Shown one piece after another: positions 1 through 8,900 of a DNA stretch of 64,000 bases. The stretch spans positions 1 through 64,000 of the forward strand of contig JAFGFT010000019.1 in NCBI GenBank assembly GCA_016930935.1, given 5' to 3'. Both the position numbers and the translations under genes were made by a program. The stretch is from Dehalococcoidia bacterium. Lineage in GTDB: Bacteria; Chloroflexota; Dehalococcoidia; GIF9; AB-539-J10. Position 1 is the stretch's first letter. Each line of letters opens with the position of its first letter. Under the pieces are notes generated by a model. That model was given only the letters and a program-made list of their open reading frames with translations. It did no database searches and was not told the origin of the DNA.

Positions 1-857
1 CCGACCACGCTGAATACGGCGAATCCAGCGAAGAAGCTGGTCGCACAGTTGCCGAAGCCTGTGATGAATGCGTTGTTGTTCACATCACCACGACCCTTGA
101 TGAAACTGCCGTATGCGTACATGCCTGCCATTCCCAATGACAGAGTGAACGCAATCTGGCTCAATGCAGCAAACCACACGCTGCCATCAGCCAGTCTGCT
201 CCAATCAGTCTCCAGGTAGTAGTTCAGGCCTCCCGCGGCACCAGCCAGCGTTATTCCTCGGACTACCAGGACAATAAGAAATACCCATGCGGTAATCATG
301 ACCCACTGAGAAACCGGCCCAATGGACTTGGTTCCCCTGTAGACGACGAGGAAGATAATCGCCCAGACCACGGCCAGTCCAATGAGAAGCGCAGGTACGG
401 GGGCACCAATCTCGGCGGGGCCGCCCGAAAGCTGCAGCACAGTACCGAAGTAGTAATCAGCCGCGCCTTCGGCTCCGGCCTGACCCATACCCCATGCAAC
501 CGTACCGGCAGACACTACGTAGTGAAGCGTCCAGGCCATGACAACCGTATAGTATGTGTCGATAAGGAATGCTACCCAGACTGGCCACCAGCCCAACCAC
601 TCCCACCTCTTGCCAATGCCTTCAAAGACTCCGGGGGCACTGGTCTGGAAATACTTGCCCATGCCATACTCAACGATGAGCCACGGAATACCGATGGCCA
701 GGAGTCCAACAATCCAGGCCACAAGAAACGCGCCACCACCATTTGAGTAGGTCAGGTGAGGAAACCGCCACAGGTTGCCCAGACCTATGGCCGATCCAAG
801 GGCAGCGAAGATGAAGTAGCTACGCTTGCCCCACCTTTCCCTCGCTATTTCAGCCAA
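1..857 (-). CDS. NSS-family sodium-dependent amino acid transporter (5' part)
   Basis: This is the first 285 codons of a sodium:neurotransmitter symporter (LeuT-fold, NSS/SNF family), which moves amino acids or related amines into the cell with Na+. The product begins MAEIARERWGKRSYF and continues into a first membrane segment with the family signature AIGLGNLWRFPHLTYSNGGG, where the unwound TM1 binds Na+ and substrate. At least five more hydrophobic segments follow. The gene runs off the left edge, so its C-terminus is missing. I chose the TTG at 857 because a strong GGAGGTGA lies four bases before it and the NSS signature follows immediately. The next gene upstream on the same strand is an amino-acid dehydrogenase, which fits uptake and deamination of amino acids. 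Substrate cannot be read from the sequence. Confidence 0.9.
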   Translation of the reverse strand, partial: MAEIARERWGKRSYFIFAALGSAIGLGNLWRFPHLTYSNGGGAFLVAWIVGLLAIGIPWLIVEYGMGKYFQTSAPGVFEGIGKRWEWLGWWPVWVAFLIDTYYTVVMAWTLHYVVSAGTVAWGMGQAGAEGAADYYFGTVLQLSGGPAEIGAPVPALLIGLAVVWAIIFLVVYRGTKSIGPVSQWVMITAWVFLIVLVVRGITLAGAAGGLNYYLETDWSRLADGSVWFAALSQIAFTLSLGMAGMYAYGSFIKGRGDVNNNAFITGFGNCATSFFAGFAVFSVV

Positions 858-1195
858 TTTTTCACCTCCTATCAGCGAATTGTTGCTTTTATATGTCCGG
901 CAGCTCGACCTTTTGTCCCCACGCAGGAGAGCAGCCAGCGAACACCTATACATGTTGGAACGGGAAAATCACGTGCAGAAGAGCACAGACAAAATGGAGA
1001 GATGCAACGCCAGTGCTCGTTCCAAGCGAACGCCTCCTGACAACCACTGACTGCAATCCAGTCTCACAGCAGCTCCACCTCCTCCTGCTTGAAAAACAGG
1101 AACGTCACCCAGACAAACGCGCACTCGTGAAATTATCAAGCCGCACGTCTCGTAATGTCAATACCTTTGAACGCAAAAACCCTCCCATCCACACA
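858..1195. other. Intergenic gap between dehydrogenase and NSS transporter
   Basis: No convincing gene is visible in these 338 bases. They must hold the promoter and ribosome binding site of the minus-strand transporter (GGAGGTGA just before its TTG) and the 3' end of the dehydrogenase transcript. I could not find a clear -35/-10 pair or a U-tailed hairpin. Confidence 0.5.
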
Positions 1196-2320
1196 CTAGA
1201 GACGCCCTTTATCCTTCATTGCAACCATGACGCGCCGCCTCGCAATCCTTTCGGCCGCCTCGCGAGGGTACAATGCCTCGGCCTTGCTCAAGGCCATTAT
1301 CTCGCTCACGTTCTCACGTATCTGCTTCTTTATCACCTTGAAGCTCTCTTCTATGGTGCCCTTCCGCAGCTCAACAGACCCGGCAATCACCCCACCACCA
1401 TTCGCGATGAAGTCAGGTACTACCAGACTCCCCTTGTCTCCCAGGAACCTTTCGGCTTCAAGACTGGCGGGAATATTCGCCGCTTCGACGACGAGCCGGG
1501 CTTTCACGGACTCAACATTCTTCATCGTAATGACATCCGGCCTGGCTCCGGGCACCAGCACATCAACATCGAGCCCGAAGAGTTCTCCATCCGCAATGTG
1601 CCTTCCGCGTTTGTAGTCTCGATTCCAGAGCTTACTGACCTTCTTTGTAGCCTTGTCGTATTGTACGAGGGCGTCGAAGTCCATCCCTTCGGGGTCGTAG
1701 ATGGCGCCATCGATGTCGGAAACGGCTACTACCCTGGCCCCCTTGGAAACGAGCGACCTGAAACAGGCCTGACCCACCGCCCCGAACCCCTCAATGGCAA
1801 CAGTGGCTCCTTTCAAATCCAGCCCGATGAAATCCGCCGCCTCCTCGGCTGCTTCCCCGGCACCATAGCCCGTGACTCCCATTTCATCGAGAGGTATCCC
1901 TCCCAACTCCCTGTGAAGTCCAATCGCGCGTCCGATCTCGTCCTGGATGATGGCCATGCAGTGCTCATCAGTGCCCATGTCTGGTCCGGGAATGTAGTCC
2001 GTGTGCACTCTCAGGAATCGGGCGAACGCGCGTATAAACTCCTCCCTGTTCGGAACGTCAGGATTGCCGCGGATGCCGGCTTTCCCTCCTCCATACGATA
2101 TGCCCGCAGCGGAGTTCTTAAGCGTCATTGAACGCGCCAATCTGAATATCTCGTTCGTGGTGATATCAGGCGCCCATCTGATGCCTCCGATGGCGGGGCC
2201 CAGTGCGGTGTTGTCCACCACCAGGATACCCTTCAACTGCAGCTTCGGGTCATAGAAATGCACCACCTTCTCCGGCCCAAGTTCATCCGCATAGCCAAAT
2301 ATCTCTTGCTCGGCACCCAT
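1196..2320 (-). CDS. Glu/Leu/Phe/Val dehydrogenase
   Basis: The product (374 aa) is an NAD(P)-dependent amino-acid dehydrogenase that interconverts an L-amino acid and its 2-oxo acid plus ammonia in the cytoplasm. The N-terminal ELFV dimerisation/catalytic domain carries GGIRWAP and the glycine-rich GGGKAGI with the catalytic lysine, then PGPDMGTDE with the catalytic aspartate. The Rossmann domain carries GFGAVGQA and ends with an AANIPA / PDFIANGGGV block. The length is close to leucine dehydrogenases and shorter than typical glutamate dehydrogenases, so the substrate is open. The start is the ATG at 2320, which has AGGAGGG seven bases before it; an upstream in-frame extension has no such site. 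It lies upstream of, and co-directional with, an NSS transporter. Confidence 0.9.
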   Translation of the reverse strand: MGAEQEIFGYADELGPEKVVHFYDPKLQLKGILVVDNTALGPAIGGIRWAPDITTNEIFRLARSMTLKNSAAGISYGGGKAGIRGNPDVPNREEFIRAFARFLRVHTDYIPGPDMGTDEHCMAIIQDEIGRAIGLHRELGGIPLDEMGVTGYGAGEAAEEAADFIGLDLKGATVAIEGFGAVGQACFRSLVSKGARVVAVSDIDGAIYDPEGMDFDALVQYDKATKKVSKLWNRDYKRGRHIADGELFGLDVDVLVPGARPDVITMKNVESVKARLVVEAANIPASLEAERFLGDKGSLVVPDFIANGGGVIAGSVELRKGTIEESFKVIKKQIRENVSEIMALSKAEALYPREAAERIARRRVMVAMKDKGRL

Positions 2321-2812
2321 TTGTTCCCTCCTTTCTGTTCCAGTCACAACGATTACGGTACGGGATGCACGCGTGTACGGGAGCAACGCGTATCCCACCC
2401 GAATGACAGCGCCACTTCACGAAAAAGAAGAAGAGCCGGGTGTGACCCCAGCCCTCTTGATACAACACGAGTGGCCCGAAACATGGGCCGACGCAAGTGG
2501 AAGAAGAAGAAGTTGAAGACGAGGAGCGCCCGGAAGACGATTGTCTCCGAGTGTCGCGGCAGCAGCCCTTCAGCTCCGCCAGACATTCCGCGGAATTCTA
2601 GGCACGCCCCCCAGAAAAGTCAACACATACTCACCCGTGGTCCGCCACATTGTGCCAGGGGAGATTCGCACGACAGAAGCGGATGAAAGGCCAGACTCAT
2701 GCACGCGCATGGCACAGCAACAACTGAGGCTGCTCCTCTCCTCACAGCGACATTACGGGCAACGGACATGAAGCTCTGCGATAACCGGACATCACGACAC
2801 CGCTATTGGTGC
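2321..2812. other. Intergenic gap between DUF5305-like gene and dehydrogenase
   Basis: No gene is supported here. The stretch contains the dehydrogenase ribosome binding site at its left end. On the minus strand near 2417-2455 there is an imperfect GC-rich inverted repeat followed by a pyrimidine run (TTCTTCTTTTTC), which could be a weak terminator. A small GGCCC/GGGCC hairpin lies at 2473-2489. Neither is certain. Confidence 0.35.
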
Positions 2813-4498
2813 CTACTTCTGTTCGGCATCCACCGAAGAGATAACGTACTCGTAGCGGATGGGGCCATCCAATACGACGTAAGAGTGGGTGCCGTTCGTC
2901 GAGCAGTGCAGCATCGGCTTCACGCTGTCGTCGGCAATCTTCGCAAGGTCGGCAACGTCTCGTAGAGAGACGATTCTGTCACCTTCAACGATTGCAGGGA
3001 GCCCACGCACGGCAACGACCATGTCGCGGTACTTCTTGGCGATTCCGGCCGCCTCGACTTCAGCAGGGCTAAGAAGTGCCGTCCTCAAACGCATCTCGCG
3101 CCAGACCAGATACGCCAGGCCCAACCCACCTATTGCCACACCGATAAGCCAGGGCGTCCGCCAGCCGCCGGGTGGCGCAGCCTCATTCGGCACTGTGCCT
3201 CCACCGACTTCGGCCTCTACAGTCTGTGACAGAGTCTCGTCGTCAACGGAAAAACTAGCCTTCTCAAGAGAACACTGCATCGTCTGGCTGAAGCTTTCAT
3301 TGATACGGCCAAGCCCGGTAGTGCCCGTCGTACGAACGGTCGCAGTAATACCAAGGGCGTGGGTTCCTCCCCTCACGCCGGTCTCTTCACCTATGGCGTC
3401 GATTACTGCCTTGTAGTAGGAGAGGTCAATCGGGAATGTGACTACGAAGTCGCCATTCTCGGTCTGCCTGGGCACAAGTGACAGCGTCTTCTCCCAGGTA
3501 TCTTCATTGACGATATTCACCGTCACTCCCACATCATGCTGCAGGTCGCTCACTGTCGAATCGCACTTGAAAGCGAAGGCGAACTCCCCATCGACATGAT
3601 GAATCAGATTGGGGAAGTACGTGTGGCCCGGCCCGAGAACCTGCATCGGTGCGGTTTCGGCGGGAAGGACTGGCTCTTCCTCCGGTTCAGCGACAGGCAG
3701 GCCCGAAGAGCGCAGTACGGGTTCATCAAACAGTTCGTTGCTCTTGAGGAATACGTCGTAGTCGAACCGGCTGGTGTGCGCCCAGCCAACCGGCGCATTA
3801 TTCACCTGCTCCGAATAGGCAAGAGGTTCATGCAGTTCGATCTGCTGGTTGTCAATCTCAAGTTCGATGCTGTGAACGTAGGTATCTTCAATCACCTGCC
3901 CGCCAACCGTCTCCGCCCGGACCTTCACAATGCCATCTATCCGGTACTCAACATTACCGGCGCTGATGTTAATGTCCTCTTCAATATCTTCGACTCTGTT
4001 CTCAACCGTGTCTTCCTCCAGGATGTAGTCGAGGACGAGCGGCAGAGAGCGCTGCGTATTGAAGAACCGAAGCACGTCCTTCTCCCAGACCTTGGGGTCG
4101 GTGGCATACACCACCACTTCCGCCTCTATGTCAGTGGACGCGAGCGGCTCATCGACATCAAGGTCATAGGTGAAGGTCATGTCGAATTCGTCGATGAGCG
4201 AGCGAAAGAACACATGACGAATCTCTTCCTCTTCTTCTTCTTCGTCTTCGGGTTCCACATCATCAACGACCGCCACTGCGTCAGGGTCAGGGAGAGGTGC
4301 GCTGCCATAGAGAGTGCTGGGCTTGAGCGACACTGAGTAGTCGAAGTGACCGGTCTGTGTGTAGGGTACGGAGGGGAGCGCGACCTCCCGTGGCGTGCGC
4401 AAGTCAGCAATCGCATTTGCACCGCTCACGAGAATCACAAGCGCTGCAACGCCAAAGCACACCACACGCCCAGGGAAAGTCCCCAGAAATCCCTTCAT
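2813..4498 (-). CDS. DUF5305-like single-pass membrane protein
   Basis: The product (561 aa) starts with a hydrophobic signal/anchor (about residues 8-30). A large extracytoplasmic region contains two related blocks, one near residue 47 (YTQTGHFDYSVSLKPSTLYG) and one near 245 (HTSRFDYDVFLKSNELFD). A single membrane helix follows near residues 455-475, and a cytoplasmic tail of about 90 residues ends the protein. The paired FDY..LK blocks and the membrane topology resemble DUF5305 proteins, which in several prokaryotes sit next to SipW-type signal peptidases. A run of nine glutamates and aspartates lies near residue 87. The gene follows the signal peptidase with 63 bases between them, so the two probably form one operon. 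ATG 4498 has AGGGG nine bases upstream; a TTG at 4507 is the alternative start. Function is unknown; a role as assembly or anchoring partner for the TasA-like proteins is inferred from context. Confidence 0.7.
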   Translation of the reverse strand: MKGFLGTFPGRVVCFGVAALVILVSGANAIADLRTPREVALPSVPYTQTGHFDYSVSLKPSTLYGSAPLPDPDAVAVVDDVEPEDEEEEEEEIRHVFFRSLIDEFDMTFTYDLDVDEPLASTDIEAEVVVYATDPKVWEKDVLRFFNTQRSLPLVLDYILEEDTVENRVEDIEEDINISAGNVEYRIDGIVKVRAETVGGQVIEDTYVHSIELEIDNQQIELHEPLAYSEQVNNAPVGWAHTSRFDYDVFLKSNELFDEPVLRSSGLPVAEPEEEPVLPAETAPMQVLGPGHTYFPNLIHHVDGEFAFAFKCDSTVSDLQHDVGVTVNIVNEDTWEKTLSLVPRQTENGDFVVTFPIDLSYYKAVIDAIGEETGVRGGTHALGITATVRTTGTTGLGRINESFSQTMQCSLEKASFSVDDETLSQTVEAEVGGGTVPNEAAPPGGWRTPWLIGVAIGGLGLAYLVWREMRLRTALLSPAEVEAAGIAKKYRDMVVAVRGLPAIVEGDRIVSLRDVADLAKIADDSVKPMLHCSTNGTHSYVVLDGPIRYEYVISSVDAEQK

Positions 4499-4561
4499 CT
4501 TGCGCAACCCCTGACCGAAGTCATTCTAGATGCCAATATATGCAGTGTCAACGGGGCAGAC

Positions 4562-5713
4562 TCAGCGCGCTTCGCGCAGGAACAACACAAGCCGCCCAAT
4601 GGCAGGAACTGTTCCTATCATCTTGCCCTTCAATTGTGCCGCAATCACGCGGTCGGAGTCTTCTTCTTTGTTCGCGTCGCCCTTCGTGACGAACTCGACT
4701 GTCTCCCCAGTGCCTTCAATCGCAACGACACGGTGAATGACCCTGATATCGCCGCGCCGGAAATCGATGATATCTCCTTCCTCAATCTCATTGACGCCAA
4801 CCTTGGCAGCGATGACCACGTCTCCGGGCTTGATGAGCGGCGTCATGCTGCCGGTAACCACGGTAGCCGGATACACAGGCAAGAGACCAAGAGAGAACCA
4901 GAAGAGTGCGAGCACCAGAACCGCTCCACCTATCCATCCTGCAACCGGGGACTCGCCGGTCTCCCTTGGGAGATTCTTGACAGAGCGAAGCCGACCGCTG
5001 GAGAGCATCTGGACGGCAGCAACGCCGAGTGCCGGCACCATGACGCCAAGCAGAGCTGTGATGCCCCAGGAAAGGTCGGGAAGCACAGGACTGAGCCACT
5101 CAAAAGCGAGCAGCGCGCCGCGATATGCAATGGCAGGTTTTGCCCCGCCAAGATAGGCCAGAACCGACGCCAGAGCGTTAATAGACAAAACGGGCACGAT
5201 AGTCTCGCCAAGGAAAGTCACCGCCGACCTCATCTGGGTCAACTGCGAAAACTGCGATGGCGCCAGGTCGAGTGAGGTAAAGAGGACGGCAACGAGACCG
5301 ATTACGAGAGACGGCCATTTCTTCCCGAGGCAGCACAGGATTCGGGCTCTGACCATCTCGGTCCCGATCAGCGTGGCGGCAACAACCCAGATATTACGCA
5401 CCACATCATCCGGCTGGTGCGAATACGGACTGTTGCCGAAACCGCTGAAGACACCACCCATGAGAAGCAGAAAGACGTGAAACCCACCAGCCATGAACCC
5501 GAAGGTGACAAGTTCCCGGCGAAGTCCGAACTTGCCGGCAGCAGAAACAGGCGGCAGGTAGTGTACAATCACTGCGAGCATCACCCAGTACAGCGGTACC
5601 ACGACGTACCCGAGGGTGCTACCCGGAATCTTACCGGGGGTCAGAAAGTGCAGGGTGGCATAACCACCAACAAGCAATCCGATAAGCAGGTAGGCGCCAC
5701 GGTTACTTTTCAT
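4562..5713 (-). CDS. SipW/ER-type signal peptidase I with extra polytopic N-terminal domain
   Basis: The product (383 aa) is a membrane serine peptidase expected to remove signal peptides from secreted proteins. The C-terminal ~130 residues carry the ER/archaeal/SipW-type signature: VTGSMTP with nucleophile Ser289, GDVV, a GDI segment, and RVIHRV with His327 in place of the bacterial Lys general base. TKGDAN follows, with the acidic residues of the Ser-His-Asp type. The N-terminal ~250 residues hold about seven or eight hydrophobic segments, whereas classical SipW has only one or two. The segment GTEMVRARIL faintly resembles the motif of CPBP-type intramembrane proteases but is not convincing. 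The gene is upstream of the DUF5305-like gene and divergent from the subtilase. The nearby cluster of proteins with SipW-type leaders makes these its likely substrates; that link is inferred. Confidence 0.85.
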   Translation of the reverse strand: MKSNRGAYLLIGLLVGGYATLHFLTPGKIPGSTLGYVVVPLYWVMLAVIVHYLPPVSAAGKFGLRRELVTFGFMAGGFHVFLLLMGGVFSGFGNSPYSHQPDDVVRNIWVVAATLIGTEMVRARILCCLGKKWPSLVIGLVAVLFTSLDLAPSQFSQLTQMRSAVTFLGETIVPVLSINALASVLAYLGGAKPAIAYRGALLAFEWLSPVLPDLSWGITALLGVMVPALGVAAVQMLSSGRLRSVKNLPRETGESPVAGWIGGAVLVLALFWFSLGLLPVYPATVVTGSMTPLIKPGDVVIAAKVGVNEIEEGDIIDFRRGDIRVIHRVVAIEGTGETVEFVTKGDANKEEDSDRVIAAQLKGKMIGTVPAIGRLVLFLREAR

Positions 5714-5929
5714 AATACCGCCGCTGTTCGATTCTACGCCGCGCCTTGGGGGTTTTCAACAGAATATCGACTGAACATCCGCCTACTTATGTCATCCCGT
5801 ACCAAGTTCGCGTACCCCTCTGGACTTTCCGGTCTATTCATGCGCGGTTCTCCGCCCTACCCTTCTTAATCATATTTAAGAGCACGAATCTCCCCCTGCA
5901 TTCAACCTACCTGGAGGTATCAGCAACCA

Positions 5930-8900
5930 ATGAGACACTTTGCCCGTCTTCTCACCGCAGTACTCTGTTCACTTCTATTCCTCGCACCGGGCGCGCCGTT
6001 GACGCAGACGGCCCACGCCAGCGACGGCAGAGGAGCTGAGCTTCTTGAAAACCGACTCGTTGTTCAGTTCGATGACGGCACAGATAGCCGTGAAATGGCC
6101 GCCGCGCACAAGCGCGCCGGCGTCACCGTCGTAGCCATGGTTCCCGAACTCAACACCTACGTTGTAGAGCTATCCGGAGGCTCGAAATGGCTTTCTTCCG
6201 CACTCTACAAGCTGGACAGCCATGTCGCGGGGGTGGAAGACGACCCCATCGCGTGCACCACTGAGGAGCCGAACGACCTCTACTACAACAACACCCAGGA
6301 GTGGGGACTCTTCAACATCGATGCCCAGGGAGCGTGGGAGGTCACCCACAGCAATCCCGACATCCGCATCGCGGTGCTCGACACCGGCATCCAGAGCACG
6401 CACCCCGACCTCGCGGACAAGATAGTCGCCGCAGCCGATTTCACCGGCAGCGGAACTCCTGAACCGGTCTCAAACACTCACGGCACACACGTTGCCGGCA
6501 TCGCCGCTGCCTCAACGAACAATGCTATCGGCGTCGCATCAATCGGCTACAACGCGAGCCTGATGAACGCCAAGGTCATGAACGAAAGCGGCACGGGCTA
6601 CTACTCCTGGATAGCCGCAGGCGTCATCTGGGCCACAGACAACGGCGCAGATGTCATCAACATGAGCCTCGCCGGAACCAGCAATTCTTCGCTGCTGGCG
6701 AATGCAATCGACTACGCGTGGGAACACGGAGTAGTCGTAGTAGCCGCTGCCGGCAATGATAGCAGTACCACCCCGTACTATCCCGCAGCCGACCCCGATT
6801 GCATCTCGGTCGCAGCTTCCAACAGAACCAACGTCCTCGAGTCGTGGTCCAACCATGGCTCGTGGGTAGACGTCTCCGCGCCTTCATCCGCATACTCGAC
6901 CAGAATCAACTCAAGCTACACCGCGATGCAGGGCACGTCCATGGCCTCGCCTTACGTCGCCGGTCTCGCCGCCCTGGTGCTCGACGTGGTATCCGACACG
7001 AACGGCAACGGCCGCACCAATGACGAAGCCAGGACCGCCATCGAGTCCACGAGTGTCGATTTCGGCACGGACGTGAAGTACGGCCGCATCGATGCGGCCG
7101 CGGCAGTCGCTGCGCCAACCCCACCTTCTGAAGGAGAAGTATCCGGCACAGTGCTGGAGGCAGCCACCTCGAATCCGCTCGAAGGCGTCTCCGTCACTGA
7201 CGGCACGCGCTCAACCACCACAGACAGCCAGGGCTTCTACTTCCTCTCCAGCGTCCCTCCCGGCACGTACACCATCGCCGCAAGTGCGGACAACTACGTC
7301 CCGGCGTCGCAGGACATCACCGTTGTTGCCGGGGAGACCGCAACTACAGACTTCTCGCTCGAACCCGTGCCTGCGCCCAACCAGGCGCCAGTCCTCGACG
7401 CCATCGGCAGCCTTTCAGTAGAAGAGAAGGAGTCGCTGGAATTCTCCGTCACCGCCTCGGACCCCGACGATGACGCACTGAGCTATTCGATCGACGGTCT
7501 GCCGGAGGGCGCGACCTTCGTTGACCCGGTATTCTCATGGACGCCTGCCGTCGGACAGGCGGGAAGCTACAACGTGACGTTCACCGTTTCCGACGGTGCA
7601 CTGACGGACGAAGAAACCGTCACCATCAACGTTGAGCAGATACCCCCATACGGGACGGTGACAGGCACGGTCACGGACATCGTCAGCGGGGAACCCATAG
7701 CGGGTGCTCTCGTCTCCAATGGCGAGACATCGGCTATCACAGGCGTGCAGGGCACCTATACGATGACGAGCGTCTTCGCAAGCGAATGGACGTTTACCGC
7801 CCGGGCCGACCGCCACGTAGACGCCGCAAAGGACGCCACGGTCGTCGCGGGTGACACGACCACCGTGGATTTCACCCTCGAGCCGATTCCGAACACCCCT
7901 CCTGTCCTGGAGTACATCGGCGACAGGATTGTCGCTGAGGAAGAGATGCTCAGCTTCACTGTGTCCGGCTCTGACGCCGAGGGTGACAGCCTCTCCTATA
8001 CGACGTCGGTTCTGCCTGACGGAGCGTGGTTCCAGGACCGGCGCTTCTCCTGGACTCCCTCTCTTGACCAGAGCGGCATCTACAGCATCACATTCACCGT
8101 ATCCGACGGCGTTCTCTCCGACTCGGAGACAATCGCCATCGATGTTCTGGACGTGCAGAAATGCGGTTCCATCGGGGGAACAGTCAGCGACGCCTCGTCG
8201 GGTACGCCCATCGCAGGCGCGACGGTATCGGCAGCCGGCACTTCCACTATTACGTCCGCATCGGGCACGTACACGCTGGCCGATATCTCGCAAGGCGTCT
8301 GCTTCGTGGATGTGTCGGCAACCGGCTACGTTTCCTCTTCACGGGACGTGACCGTCACCGCCGACAAGGTGTCGTCCGCCGACTTCACTCTCGACCTTCT
8401 CCCGAAAAATGCACCGGTCCTCGTCACGATTGGCGACAGGACCGTGGAAGAGACGCAGACACTGGAAATCACTCTCTCAGGTACGGACGCCGACGGCGAC
8501 AGCCTGACGTATTTGGCAGGACAACTGCCCAAGGGCGCCAGTTTCGCAGGCCAGGCGTTCTCCTGGACTCCGGTCGAGGGACAGGCGGGCACCTGGGAGG
8601 TCACCTTCACGGTCACCGACGGCACACTCTCCGCGTCAGAAACCGTCACCATCACGGTCACACCGGTCCAGCAGACCCCGGACGGCGCAATGTGGACTGA
8701 GAGCATCGATTTCTACGCCATCGGCACCCCCACACCCACCATGCTGCGCGTTATCGTGTCCGTGGTGAATCCCGACCCTCTCAAGGACGCCCTCGTGTTC
8801 GTTGACATTGCGGACTCCAGCGGAGCCGTACGTCACCTCTACACAAGGACAGACAGCCTCGGCCAGGCGAACTATCTCCTGCGCAACCCCGCCCCCATCA

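Noticed and set aside
893..2131. Long plus-strand open frame of 412 codons
   Set aside because: It lies antisense to the well-supported amino-acid dehydrogenase; its product has no recognisable motif.
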